Positions 8,482 to 17,274 of a DNA stretch of 64,000 bases are shown piece by piece (the stretch's first letter is position 1; every line of letters starts with the position of its first letter). The stretch comes from Streptomyces fodineus. GTDB taxonomy: Bacteria > Actinomycetota > Actinomycetes > Streptomycetales > Streptomycetaceae. Made by a program: the position numbers and the translations under genes. The DNA lies in assembly GCF_001735805.1 (NCBI RefSeq), contig NZ_CP017248.1, forward strand, positions 62,001 to 126,000. Direction: 5' to 3'. The notes below the pieces were generated by a model. The model was not told the origin of the DNA. It saw nothing but the letters and a program-made list of their open reading frames with translations, and did no database searches.

Positions 8482-8587
8482 GGTTCGCGGCACCTACGGT
8501 ACTGGTCAGGCTCCATGCGGGAGGTTGATTCTGCACATCGCGGTAGCCGCCTGGCTATCCGCATACGGCAAGGGGAAGGACGCACGC

Positions 8588-8854
8588 ATGGCGACGCTTG
8601 CACCCCAGGCTCCGTGGTCGATGAGGCTGGTCACCGACCGGCTGCCGGTCGGCCCGCCGTCGTACGCCGCGGTGACGCTCGACGCGGCCACGCAGACCGC
8701 CGTCTACACCGACGCCGCCGGCCAGGTGGTGGAGATGGGCAAGCACGGCACGTCCAGGACCACCGGCACCGCGTCGATGTCCGGCGGCGGCGACGGGCAG
8801 AACCCGCAGCCGCAGACCCAGGACGACCACACCACCGACTACGAGTCGGACTGA
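8588..8854 (+). CDS. tgmA: Graspetide (ATP-grasp RiPP) precursor peptide, TgmA-like, 88 aa
   Basis: This is the substrate peptide of the locus. The leader (about residues 1-49) has the hallmarks of actinobacterial ATP-grasp target peptides: APWSMRLVTDRLPVG, then LDAATQTAVYTDAAGQ. The core (about 50-88) begins MGKHGTSRTTGTASMS, rich in Thr and Ser nucleophiles (T55, S56, T58, T59, T61, S63, S65). It ends in an acidic block (DDHTTDYESD) supplying carboxylates at D79, D80, D84, E86 and D88. A GGGGAAGG lies upstream of ATG. The ligase gene follows after 4 bp. The expected modification is ester or amide links between core hydroxyl or amine groups and acidic side chains; connectivity cannot be read from sequence. 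Confidence 0.88.
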   Translation: MATLAPQAPWSMRLVTDRLPVGPPSYAAVTLDAATQTAVYTDAAGQVVEMGKHGTSRTTGTASMSGGGDGQNPQPQTQDDHTTDYESD

Positions 8855-8858
8855 CCCG

Positions 8859-9833
8859 ATGGCCTCCACCGTCCTGGTCGTCACCGCGCTGGAAGACGTC
8901 ACCGCGGACCGCGTCATCGCCGCGCTGAACGAGCGCGAGGTGCCCGTCGTCCGCGTCGACCCGGCTGGCATCGGGCCGGAGTTGGCCTTCGGCGCCCGCA
9001 TCGGCGCCGGGGCGCCGGCCTGGACCGGGCGGCTGGTCACCGGCAGCCGGGAGGTGGAACTGGGGGAGGTGGCGGCGGTGTACTACCGCCGCCCCACCCC
9101 CTACGCCGCCCGCTACCAGCACCTGCCCGCCCAGCAGCGCGACTTCGCCGCAGCCGAGGCCCGGCACGGGCTCGGCGGGGTGCTGAACCACCTGCACGGC
9201 GCCATCTACGTCAACCACCCCGGTGCGGTCACGGCCGCCGACTTCAAGCCCGCCCAGCTCCAGCTCGCCGCCCAGCTCCGCCTGACGATCCCGCCGACCC
9301 TGGTCACCAACAACGTCGAGGACGCCCGCAAGTTCGCCGCCGACCACGGCCCTGTGATCTACAAGACGTTCCGCGGGCTGCCCCGCGATGAGGACGGGCA
9401 CACCGGCGCGATCTGGGCCCAGCGCGTCGACCCGGCCACCTTTGACGACTCCCTGACGGTGACCGCGCACCTGTTCCAGGCGGAGATCGCCAAGACCGGC
9501 GACGTGCGGGTCACGGTGGTCGGGAAGAAGGTGTTCGCCCAGCAGATCGCCGCCCCGGACGGTGCGCTGGACTGGCGCCGTGGCGACTGGGACGCCCTGC
9601 TCCACGCCCCCATCTCCGTCCCCGCCCAGGTCGAGGCCGCCCTGCACAGCTACAGAGCCGCCTTCGGCCTGGTCTTCGGCTGCTTCGACTTCGCCCTCAC
9701 CGGCAACGGCGACAGCGCGGAGGACTGGGTGTTCATCGAGTGCAATCCGAACGGCCAGTGGGGCTGGCTGCCCGACGCAGCCGCCATCACCGAGGCGTTC
9801 GCCGACCTTCTGCAGAACGGAGGTACGCCGTGA
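8859..9833 (+). CDS. tgmB: ATP-grasp ligase (graspetide maturase), TgmB-like, 324 aa
   Basis: The enzyme activates Asp or Glu side chains of the precursor as acyl phosphates and joins them to Ser, Thr or Lys side chains. The N-terminal domain has the family YYRRP signature (residues 75-79). A central nucleotide-binding lysine lies in VIYKTFRG (about 167-173). The C-terminal Mg-ATP site is visible as FGCFDFAL (273-280) and FIECNPNGQWGWL (292-304). Length is normal for the family and the frame is intact. The stop overlaps the GTG start of the methyltransferase gene, showing tight translational coupling. Confidence 0.92.
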   Translation: MASTVLVVTALEDVTADRVIAALNEREVPVVRVDPAGIGPELAFGARIGAGAPAWTGRLVTGSREVELGEVAAVYYRRPTPYAARYQHLPAQQRDFAAAEARHGLGGVLNHLHGAIYVNHPGAVTAADFKPAQLQLAAQLRLTIPPTLVTNNVEDARKFAADHGPVIYKTFRGLPRDEDGHTGAIWAQRVDPATFDDSLTVTAHLFQAEIAKTGDVRVTVVGKKVFAQQIAAPDGALDWRRGDWDALLHAPISVPAQVEAALHSYRAAFGLVFGCFDFALTGNGDSAEDWVFIECNPNGQWGWLPDAAAITEAFADLLQNGGTP

Positions 9834-11023
9834 GCACGAGCGGCGACCTGGAGACCGACGCAGCCGGCCTGCGGGCCCACCTGGCCCGCTCCCTCACCGA
9901 GCAGGGCCTGGGCGAGGAGTGGACGCGGGCGGTGGCCACGGTGCCCAGGCACCGGTTCGTGCCGGGCTTCTACCTGCCCGCCGACGAACGCGACGGGCAA
10001 GGCCTGACGGTGTGGGAGCCGGTCACCGCCGAACTCGACTATGGCCGCTGGCTGGCCGCCGCGTACTCCGACACCACGCTCATCACCCAGTTCGACAGCG
10101 ACGAACCCGACTGGAAGAACCCGCAGGTACGGCACGGCGGGGCCCCCACCTCCTCCTCCACCCTGCCGTCGCTCGTGGTGCGGATGTGGGCGGACGCCGA
10201 AGTCACCGAGGGGCACACGGTGCTGGAGATCGGCACCGGCACCGGCTACTCCACCGCCCTCGCGTGCGAACGCCTCGGCTCCGCCGATGTCACCTCCATC
10301 GAGGTCGACCCCCACCGGCTGGAGCAGGCCGCCGACGCGCTGTACGCCAGCGGGTACACCCCCACCCTGGCCGTGGCGGACGGGCTGTACGGCTACTGGC
10401 CCGAGGCCACGTTCGACCGGATCGTGGCCGCCTGCTCCTTCCGCGCCGTGCCGCCCGCCCTGCTGGCACAGGCCCGGCCGGGCGGGAAGATCCTGCTCAC
10501 CCTCTCGGGCTGGCTCTACGGTTACGCCCGCGTCCTGCTGACCGTGAACGGCAACCACGCCGCTGAGGGCCAACTGCTGGGCGGCACCGTGTCGTTCATG
10601 TCCGCCCGTACGCACGCGGCGCCGGCGTTCGGCAACCCCGCCCACTGGGCCGCCGGCCTGCCGCAGAAGGCCCGGACCGCGCGGCACAGCCCCGAGCGGA
10701 TCACGGCCGCGACCGAGGAAGCCTTTCACCTGCGGTTCCTCGCCCAATGCGCCGCACCGGACACGCAGATGACGACGGTCGGCGAGACGGTGCACCTGGT
10801 CGACGTGGTCACCGGCTCCGCCGCCACCCTCGCCCCGACCGAGGGCCGCTGGGAGGTCCGCGAGGGCGGCCCGGTAAGGCTGTGGGAGCGGATCGAGCGC
10901 GTGCTGTCCACCTACGACGAGGCGGGCCGGCCGGGGCCGGAGACGTTCACCCTGCACGTCTACGACGGCGGGCAGCACCTGCGGCACCCGCAGATGCCCG
11001 GCCTGCCGCTGCCCAGGCCCTGA
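9830..11023 (+). CDS. tgmC: PIMT-like methyltransferase of the graspetide locus, TgmC-like, 397 aa
   Basis: The GTG at 9830 overlaps the ligase stop (GTGA), which fixes this start. An N-terminal extension (about 1-105) leads into a protein L-isoaspartyl methyltransferase-like fold: SSSTLPSLVVRM before motif I, then the SAM-binding loop VLEIGTGTGYSTAL (131-144). The post-I acidic residue lies in SIEVDPHRLEQ. About 180 further residues form a C-terminal domain. In characterised graspetide pathways such enzymes methylate an Asp of the crosslinked core, which can close to an aspartimide. That this one does the same is an inference from family and context. A strong hairpin follows 17 bp after the stop. 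Confidence 0.9.
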   Translation: MSTSGDLETDAAGLRAHLARSLTEQGLGEEWTRAVATVPRHRFVPGFYLPADERDGQGLTVWEPVTAELDYGRWLAAAYSDTTLITQFDSDEPDWKNPQVRHGGAPTSSSTLPSLVVRMWADAEVTEGHTVLEIGTGTGYSTALACERLGSADVTSIEVDPHRLEQAADALYASGYTPTLAVADGLYGYWPEATFDRIVAACSFRAVPPALLAQARPGGKILLTLSGWLYGYARVLLTVNGNHAAEGQLLGGTVSFMSARTHAAPAFGNPAHWAAGLPQKARTARHSPERITAATEEAFHLRFLAQCAAPDTQMTTVGETVHLVDVVTGSAATLAPTEGRWEVREGGPVRLWERIERVLSTYDEAGRPGPETFTLHVYDGGQHLRHPQMPGLPLPRP

Positions 11024-11040
11024 CGGGCCTGAAGAGGATT

Positions 11041-11087
11041 CCAGGTGCCCGGGCGGGGAGCGTGACGGCCCCCGCCCGAGCACCTGG
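11041..11087 (+). terminator. Intrinsic terminator-like hairpin after the graspetide operon
   Basis: CCAGGTGC plus a GC-rich stretch pairs with a GC-rich stretch plus GCACCTGG around a loop of about ten bases, starting 17 bp after the methyltransferase stop. No T-run follows, as is usual in Streptomyces terminators. Confidence 0.65.
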
Positions 11088-11220
11088 CCATTCGGCCGTG
11101 CTTCTACCAGCCCGCCCCTCCCCTCCGGGGCGCTTCGCCGATACCCGCGCCCGCCGTACTGCGGCGGCTCTACCGTCCGGCCCGACAGGTGATCACGGGG
11201 CGCGCGGAAGGGGCTGAGCA

Positions 11221-11386
11221 GTGGAGCGGGATCTGGGTCTGGATGGGGTGGTGGACCACTTCACCTGTCCAGCGACGAGACGGGCTGGTTGCGGAACAAG
11301 ACCGGCACCACGAGGCTGGGCTTCGCTCTGTTCAGCTCAAGTTCTTGACCTGGCGCGGCCGGGCTCTTCTTTCGGCTCACGGGTAA
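11221..11386 (+). pseudogene. N-terminal scrap of a Tn3-family transposase (DUF4158 region)
   Basis: Three frames read in turn give GLDGVVDHFT, SDETGWLRNKTGTTRLGFAL and VQLKFLTWRGRALLSAHG. Together they match the start of Tn3-family transposases, where a Thr-x-Glu or Asp region is followed by NKTGxTRLGFA and QLKF. Two frameshifts and the loss of everything downstream make it a dead relic of about 55 codons. Confidence 0.6.
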
Positions 11387-11489
11387 ACACTAGGCAGTGT
11401 CCGATGGGTCGTGCGGACGGCCTGGTGGTCTTTGCGTCGCGCGGCTGTTCGGAAGGCTCAAGGCGAGCTCCTCGCGAGCGTAGCCCTGG

Positions 11490-11757
11490 TCAACGAGCGA
11501 TCTCGTCCAGCAGTGATGCCAGTTCGATCGGCCGGGAGAACATCGGCCAGTGCCCGGTTGGCAGGTGGCGCAGGTCCATTGCGGCCATCGGTTCGAAGAC
11601 TGGGTTGCCGGTGTCGGCCAGCATGCGCACCTGTTCGGGAGTGAACGTTGAGGCGATCACCGAGCAATGCGCGTCCGGCGGCATCGTCGGCCGGTTCAGG
11701 GGGCGAGTGGCGGTCGCGAATGGCTGAGGTGTGGCCAACTTGACTATGGGGCGGACG
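11490..11757 (-). pseudogene. Alpha/beta hydrolase, C-terminal part (separated by IS256)
   Basis: The reverse frame runs from the IS256 left flank to the stop at 11490. It carries a typical hydrolase ending: FTPEQVRMLADTGNPVF, then DLRHLPTGHWPMFSRPIEL. The histidine in TGHWPMF is the probable catalytic His. Joining this piece with 13172-13666 through the 7-bp duplication GCGGACG restores one continuous frame of about 250 aa, so the gene was intact before the insertion. Confidence 0.85.
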
Positions 11758-13171
11758 GTTGCGTCCAGGGAAGTGGTGTACGGGTTCGACCTGATCCGGG
11801 GGTTTGCTCCGGCATCAGGATGAGGCCCGCATAGATGAACGGCCACCGGCTGATCTTCGAGGTGTCGAAGCCCGAAGGAGATCAGCACGATGACCGCACC
11901 CGACAGTCTGCCCCTGCACGCCCTCACGGAAGACAATCTCGCCGCGGCGAGTCCCGATCTGCTGCGCGCGATGGTCAAGACGTTCGCCGACGCACTCATG
12001 TCCGCGGAGGCGGACGCCCTCTGCAACGCCGAATACGGCCAGGTCAGCGACGAGAGAGTCAACCACCGCAACGGATACCGCCCGCGTGAGTGGGACACCC
12101 GGGCGGGCACCGTCGAGCTCGCCATCCCCAAGCTCAGGTCCGGGAGTTACTTCCCGCACTGGCTGCTGGAACGCAGGCGGCGGGCCGAGCAGGCCCTCAT
12201 CAGCGTGGTCGCCACCGCCTACCTGCTGGGCGTCTCCACCCGCCGAGTCGAGAAGCTCGCCGAGTCCCTGGGCGTCACCCAGCTGTCGAAGTCCCAGGTC
12301 AGCGCGATGGCCAAGCACCTGGACGAACAAGTCACAGCCTTCCGTAACCGTCCCCTGGATGCCGGACCCTACGCGTTCGTATGGGTCGACGCGCTGACGC
12401 AGAAGGTCCGCGAAGGCGGCCGGATCATCAACGTCCACGCGCTGATCGCAGTCGGCGTCAACGCCGACGGGCACCGCGAGATCCTCGGCCTGGACGTGGC
12501 CACAGCCGAGGACGGCGCCGGCTGGCTGGCCTTCCTGCGCTCGCTGATCGCCCGCGGCTTGTCCGGCGTCCAGCTGGTCATCTCCGACGCGCACATGGGC
12601 CTGGTCAACGCGATCGGCGCCACCCTGCCCGGCGCGAGCTGGCAGCGATGTCGTACTCACTACGCCCGCGCACTGCTGAGCCAGGTGCCCAAGTCGGCCC
12701 AGCCATGGGTCGCAACATTGCTGCGGACCGTTTTCGAACAGCCCGACACCGACGCCGTCCAGGCCCAGATGCGGCACGTCCTCGACGCCCTGGAAGCCAA
12801 GTTCCCCAAGGCCGCAGCGCACTTGGACGCCGCTCAGGGCGATGTCCTGGCGTTCACCGCGTTCCCGCGCGAGATCTGGCGGCAGATCTGGTCGAACAAC
12901 CCGCAGGAACGGCTGAACAAGGAGATCCGCCGCCGCACCGACGTGGTCGGCATCTTCCCCGACCGCACCGCCCTGATCCGCCTGGTCGGCGCGGTCCTGG
13001 CCGAGCAGAACGACGAGTGGACCGAGGCCCGCCGCTACATGGGCCTCGACCTGCTCGCCAAGGCCCGCCTCCACCCGATCGAGTCAGAAATCGACGACAC
13101 CGTCCTCCCGACCGAACTCACCGCATAGCCTCAAAACGAGATCACCGAGTGGCCGTTGATACACCACTCCC
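11758..13171 (+). mobile_element. IS256-family insertion sequence (about 1,414 bp) inside a hydrolase gene
   Basis: The transposase gene is bracketed by related sequences: AGTGGTGTA near the left end (11771-11779) and its complement TACACCACT near the right end. GCGGACG occurs at 11751-11757 and 13172-13178 as the probable target duplication. The host gene frame is restored by removing the interval plus one GCGGACG. The exact outer left boundary is less certain because the two terminal repeats do not align base for base from these ends. Confidence 0.85.
11890..13128 (+). CDS. IS256-family transposase, 412 aa
   Basis: This is an intact mutator-type transposase. Visible family features are an N-terminal DNA-binding region with NHRNGYRPREWDTRAGTVEL, the first catalytic Asp in FVWVDALTQ, the second in VISDAHMGL, a C-terminal WSNNPQERLNKEIRRRTDVV block carrying the catalytic Glu, and the VGIFPDR motif. 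The length is standard and no frame disruption was seen, so the element may still move. The ATG at 11890 is preceded by AAGGAG. Confidence 0.96.
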   Translation: MTAPDSLPLHALTEDNLAAASPDLLRAMVKTFADALMSAEADALCNAEYGQVSDERVNHRNGYRPREWDTRAGTVELAIPKLRSGSYFPHWLLERRRRAEQALISVVATAYLLGVSTRRVEKLAESLGVTQLSKSQVSAMAKHLDEQVTAFRNRPLDAGPYAFVWVDALTQKVREGGRIINVHALIAVGVNADGHREILGLDVATAEDGAGWLAFLRSLIARGLSGVQLVISDAHMGLVNAIGATLPGASWQRCRTHYARALLSQVPKSAQPWVATLLRTVFEQPDTDAVQAQMRHVLDALEAKFPKAAAHLDAAQGDVLAFTAFPREIWRQIWSNNPQERLNKEIRRRTDVVGIFPDRTALIRLVGAVLAEQNDEWTEARRYMGLDLLAKARLHPIESEIDDTVLPTELTA

Positions 13172-13666
13172 GCGGACGTGACCTATGCGGACGAGTTGTT
13201 CGTTGGTGATTCCCGCCAAGTTGGCCGGGTCCGCTGCCGGGTCGAACGCCGGTACTGGCAACTGCCAGCCGTCTCCCTGTTCCGCGACCTGCTTGCGCCA
13301 CTCCTCCTGCGTCTGGGGCTTGTTGAAGTCGATCACAGCCATGCCGCCGGGCAATGGTCCGGCGTCCACATATACGATCCGTGCGATCCGCTCCGGGATC
13401 CGGTCTGCGGCACCCGTAACCGGCAGGTTTGCTCCGCTGTGCCCGACCAGCACTACATCCCTCAGATCGTTGTCGTCGATGAGACGGACGATGTCATCTA
13501 CGTGTGTGTAGACGTCCACATCGGGGGTGGCCTCGGCTGCCCGGTCGGCCAGTCCGGTCAGCGTGAGTGGGTAGACGTCATGTCCCGCTGCCCTCAGCTC
13601 CGGTGTCACTTCTTCCCATGCCCACGCTCCGAGCCAGAACCCGGGAACCAGAACGATCTCTGCCAT
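13172..13666 (-). pseudogene. Alpha/beta hydrolase, N-terminal part (separated by IS256)
   Basis: From ATG 13666 the reverse frame reads MAEIVLVPGFWLGAWAW (oxyanion-hole region), then DVVLVGHSGANLPVTG (nucleophile elbow G-H-S-G-A with the catalytic Ser), then YVDAGPLPGG. The coding sequence breaks at the IS256 right end after NEQLVRIGHVR. The C-terminal piece is at 11490-11757. The substrate is unknown; the family includes many small esterases. Confidence 0.87.
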
Positions 13667-13804
13667 GGCCACCCTCATTTCGCGCTTGCCCTGCGGTATT
13701 GGACGCCAGGCTAGGCATGATGGCGGACATGGGCTGTCCTAAATCCGGGTGGCGACAGCGGCTTTCTGGGCAGTTCGAAATGCAGCCACTGGAGATTTCG
13801 GGAG

Positions 13805-14548
13805 TCACGGACGGAGCCAGAGGCGTACGGCAGCAACGGTCACGGTGCCGTGAAAGACGTATGCCCTCTTGTCGAAGCGTGTTGCCACGGCCCGGTTGAT
13901 CTTCAACTGGTTGATCAGCCGCTCGACTTCGTTTCTGCGGGCGTAGCGCGCTGGGTCAAAGCCGGCGGGCCTGCCACCGTGGCTGCCACGTCGTTGGCGG
14001 TGGGCTTGCTGGTCACGGCGTTCGGGGATGGTGTGCTTGATCTGTCGCCGCAGGTACCGGCGGTTGCGGCGTGATGAGTAGGCTTTGTCGCCGCTGAGGT
14101 GATCGGGCCGGGTGCGGGGATGGCCGCCGGCCGGCCGGGGCACGCGAATGCGTTCCAGGACCGGGATCATCTGTGGGCAATCGCCCCACTGCCCTGGCAT
14201 GACCAACAGGGCCAACGGCCGCAGCCCGCCCTCACCGGCCAGATGGATTTTCGTCGTCAGCCCGCCTCGGGAACGGACGAGGGCTTCGTCTGTCCGGTGC
14301 TGGGCTGTCCGGATGCGCTTGCCGGCCTTTCGTGGCGCCTACTTGCGTGCGCCGGCCGCGTGCTGGTGAGCACGGCACACGGTGGAGTCCACACTCACCA
14401 TGGACCAGTCGATGCGGCCTCCCGCGTCGGCGTCGGCCTGGATGCTCCGGAAGATCCTCTCCCATGTGCCGTCCGCTGACCAGCGGCGATGTGGGTCGTA
14501 ACAGGTCTGCCAGCTGCCGAACCTCTTTCCTAGGACTGCGGCCGCCAT
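13805..14548 (-). pseudogene. IS5-family transposase, N-truncated and with an internal stop
   Basis: The reverse frame reads FGSWQTCYDPHRRWSADGTW, then WSMVSVDSTVCRAHQHAAGA and an in-frame TAG after GARK. The same frame then continues with RSRGGLTTKIHLAGEGG and ARRNEVERLINQLKINRAVA to the stop at 13805. These are clear IS5-family DDE blocks. The first ~50 residues are missing upstream of 14548, and the TAG replaces what is normally a lysine-rich linker, so the gene is dead. The other IS5-type elements at 19 and 44 kb are different relatives. Confidence 0.85.
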
Positions 14549-14714
14549 CGTGTGGAGGGCGAAGGAGCTGAAGGCCTGGGGGCAACGACCTGGGTGGCGA
14601 CCGCGGGCTGATCGCCACCCGCCGACGGTGGCGCGCCATGGTCGCCGCGCAGCGCGACCGTCTTCGTTTCACGCCGTGACGCGTGCGGCCCGCACGCGCG
14701 ATCGTCTGCTGCGC

Positions 14715-15869
14715 TCAGGGGGAGTCCTGTCCGCGGTCCGGCTCGTCGGGCGGATTCCAGGAAGCCGGCCTCGTCAGACCTTCAGGTAGAAGGGTTGCTT
14801 CATCTCCATGGGCGTAGCCCAGCTGACTCTGGGTCAGGCCCCTTACGTGCGATAGGTCTACGCCCTCGAGGTGGGTACCTTGTAGCTGCGCGTCCTTGAG
14901 GTGGGTGCCGTGGAGGCGCGCGCCCTCGAATTGACGCCACTGCCCGGTCTCTACGTCAAGGGCACCACCGGCGGACAAGGTGGCGTTTGGAAGCCAGGCG
15001 CCCGTGAGGTTGGCTCGTTCGAGATCTGCCTCGCGCAGAGACGCGCCAGCGAGCCACGCGCCGTACATCGTCGCACCTTTGAGATGGGTACCAGTCAGTG
15101 TTGCACCTTCGAGGTGAGCGCCGTCCAAGGTTGCGCCCTCTAGGTGAGCGCCGATCAGGGATGCCTCCTCGAAGTGGACGCCGGTCAACCACGCACCTTC
15201 GAGATGCGCATGTGCCAGCATCGCCTGAGTGAAGCGGGCTTCGAACAGGTTGACGCGCTCAAGGTGAGCTTCGGACAGGTTGATGCGCTCCGACTCGGCG
15301 TCTGCACGGGACAACCTGCCGATGACGGTGGCTGCGGCCTGTACGTCGGCCGGTGGACGGTGCGTCTTCAGCGATTCGGGGCTGCCATCGGCCGGGCCAC
15401 GTCCTCGGTGCCGTACGAAGGCGCATAGCACGTCAAGGACGGTGGGACGGTCTCGCGGGGAGTCTTCGGCAATACGCTCCAATGCGTAGATGCCACCGAG
15501 TCGGACCGCGACCTTATCCTCGTCGGCCTCGCCAAGCTGGCCGATGGCTTTGGTGTAGCGGTCGGTGACCTGGGCCTCGCGCTCGCGCTCATGCGTTGCG
15601 AGATTGGCTCTGCGGGTCTCGGCTAGGGACAGTACGGCACCCAGGGTCGCGATGGCGGCTGCGAAGACCGCGAGGATGCCTGCCCGCGTCGTGGCAGATG
15701 CGGTGGCCTGGGCGTCCGGCTTCGCCCCGCTGCCCGCGTAGAGCACGGGCGCTAGGACCCACAGCACGGCCAGCCCGAGCGCCATCGTCGCCAGCAAGGT
15801 CAGACCGAGGGCTGGTCGCCATCCCTCACGCCGCCACCGTGATCCTCCTGGAGTCTGCCGCTTGGCCAT
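14715..15869 (-). CDS. Membrane-anchored pentapeptide-repeat protein, 384 aa
   Basis: Start ATG 15869 gives MAKRQTPGGSRWRREGW. Two membrane segments follow (about residues 20-45, LGLTLLATMALGLAVLWVLA, and 65-85). A helical linker containing RYTKAIGQLGEADEDKVAVR precedes about 150 residues of A(D/N)LxG-type pentapeptide repeats, for example LEGATLDGAHLEGATLTGTH. The repeats form a right-handed beta helix. In Streptomyces this architecture is common and usually of unknown function. It stands alone on the reverse strand and the frame is intact. It is not close to the DNA-gyrase-protecting Qnr type. Confidence 0.85.
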   Translation of the reverse strand: MAKRQTPGGSRWRREGWRPALGLTLLATMALGLAVLWVLAPVLYAGSGAKPDAQATASATTRAGILAVFAAAIATLGAVLSLAETRRANLATHEREREAQVTDRYTKAIGQLGEADEDKVAVRLGGIYALERIAEDSPRDRPTVLDVLCAFVRHRGRGPADGSPESLKTHRPPADVQAAATVIGRLSRADAESERINLSEAHLERVNLFEARFTQAMLAHAHLEGAWLTGVHFEEASLIGAHLEGATLDGAHLEGATLTGTHLKGATMYGAWLAGASLREADLERANLTGAWLPNATLSAGGALDVETGQWRQFEGARLHGTHLKDAQLQGTHLEGVDLSHVRGLTQSQLGYAHGDEATLLPEGLTRPASWNPPDEPDRGQDSP

Positions 15870-16144
15870 AGGTGGGTTATACCGCCCGGCGAAAGGTGCG
15901 CGCTGTCCACGCCCGGGGCGGCGCGCCGACGGGGGTTCCACCAGGAATGCCTGCAGCCGTGTGCGCGGGAGTGCCGGACACACCTGCAGGGCGAAGCGGG
16001 GAACTGCCGAAATGCGGCTCCGGAGGTAACGGAATGCGCCCATTGGGGTCAGTCGGCCTGGCGGCCGCCGCGCGTTTGTCGGCGCTTGCGCCGTGGTGGG
16101 TTCCCAGTTTGGGAACGTGGGACCTGTGCGGGGATCTTGGGGCG

Positions 16145-16295
16145 CTACGGGTAGGTGAACTCGATGGCGAGCGCGAGGGCCCGACGTTCCTCCTCGGTGG
16201 CGGTGGAGGACTGGTTGCGTTCGCGGGCATAGCCGTGGACGGCCCGCACGAAGCTCTCCACCCAGTCGGTGAACAGTGCGCGCAGAGTCTGACGC
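16145..16295 (-). pseudogene. C-terminal scrap of an unrecognised protein
   Basis: A reverse frame ending at 16145 reads RQTLRALFTDWVESFVRAVH, then GYARERNQSSTATEEERRAL and AIEFTYP. Its protein-like composition contrasts with the other frames here. It has no start and meets the forward GNAT remnant at about 16295, so it is a deletion junction. Confidence 0.4.
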
Positions 16296-16695
16296 GGCGC
16301 GCGGCCGGCACAGCGTGGGCCGAGGACGGCGACGGCCTGGTGGTCGCCGTCTGCCCGGTCGACGAGACAAAGGCCGTCGGCGAGGTCGTCCTGACCCTCT
16401 CGAGCGCGCGGGCGCGCCAGGTCGAGATCGGCTGGGTCTTCAATCCGGAGTACGCAGGCCGGGGTTACGCGACCGAGGCGGCGCGTGCGACCCCCAGCTG
16501 GCCTTCGCCGAGTTGGGCGTCCACCGGCTCTTCGCCCGCCTTGACGTGCTCAACACCGGGTCGGTGCGCGCATGCGAGCGCCTCGGCATGCGCCGGGAGG
16601 CCCACCTTGTCGAGAACGACCTCGACAACGGGCGCTGGGGCAGCGAGTACGTCTACGCGACGCTGGCCCAGGAGTGGAATCCCGATCAGGCCTGA
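16296..16695 (+). pseudogene. GNAT acetyltransferase remnant (N-truncated, frameshifted)
   Basis: Reading forward gives AVGEVVLTLSSARARQVEIG, then WVFNPEYAGRGYATEAARA, the acetyl-CoA-binding motif A (R/Q-x-x-G-x-G/A) of the RimJ/RimL-type GNAT family. A frame change near 16485 is needed to continue with FAELGVHRLFARLDVLNTGS and ACERLGMRREAHLVEN to the stop at 16695. About a third of the N-terminus is missing. Not functional unless the frameshift is a sequencing error, and even then truncated. Confidence 0.75.
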
Positions 16696-16794
16696 CAAAG
16701 AGGTCCAGCGGTGAGTGCTGTTCGAGTGCCTTGGTTCTTAGACGATTAAGTCCGAAGTCGGACCGGAGCGGCGTTGAGCGCCATCTGAGCAGGA

Positions 16795-17274
16795 TCAGGG
16801 CTTCGTCGCTCCCATCTGGCTGGCACCGAGGCTGGCGACCACGGCGGTCAGTCGGTCCATCGTGTGGGCGATGCGGAGGCCGTCCATGTAGTCCCGGACA
16901 TGCACGATCAGGCCGTTTCGGACCCGGAACACCAGGAGGCCGGGGAAGCTGAACGCCTGGCCGGTCGTGGTCACGGTCCCAGCGACGACCTGCTCGACGG
17001 TGATCACTTCGGGGTCGGTGCTCTCGTGGACGAGGACGTCGTGGATCTTCTGTGGCTGCGCTGAGCTCGCGCCCCAGGCCGCCCGATAGCCTGCACGGAC
17101 CTCTTCGCGTCCCTGGTAGCGCTCGGGCATGCCAGGGAAGAGAAACGGGAACTCGTGCACGGCGTCGGCCGCGTACAGATCAGCCAGATCGTCCGCGGAC
17201 TTGTCGAGCATCGCGCGGTGGTAGCGGGCCAGGACGTCGCGGGGGCTGAGGTCGGCCGAGGTGGTGTCCGGCAT
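16795..17274 (-). CDS. SnoaL-like / NTF2-fold protein, 159 aa
   Basis: The product has the cone-shaped NTF2 fold signature: an N-terminal helix pair (DVLARYHRAMLDKSADDLAD), the phrase LYAADAVHEFPF with an aspartate-rich pocket entrance, then MPERYQGREEVRAGYRAAW and a C-terminal sheet (VFRVRNGLIVHVRDYMDGLR). Members are cyclases, isomerases or stand-alone proteins of unknown role. It is a single reverse gene between a GNAT remnant and an IS cluster. Start ATG 17274. The substrate cannot be predicted. Confidence 0.83.
   Translation of the reverse strand: MPDTTSADLSPRDVLARYHRAMLDKSADDLADLYAADAVHEFPFLFPGMPERYQGREEVRAGYRAAWGASSAQPQKIHDVLVHESTDPEVITVEQVVAGTVTTTGQAFSFPGLLVFRVRNGLIVHVRDYMDGLRIAHTMDRLTAVVASLGASQMGATKP

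Noticed and set aside
6939..8528. Forward frame of 529 codons opposite the HTH regulator
   Set aside because: Gly-rich shadow of the regulator gene; the reverse frame has HTH and TPR-like composition.
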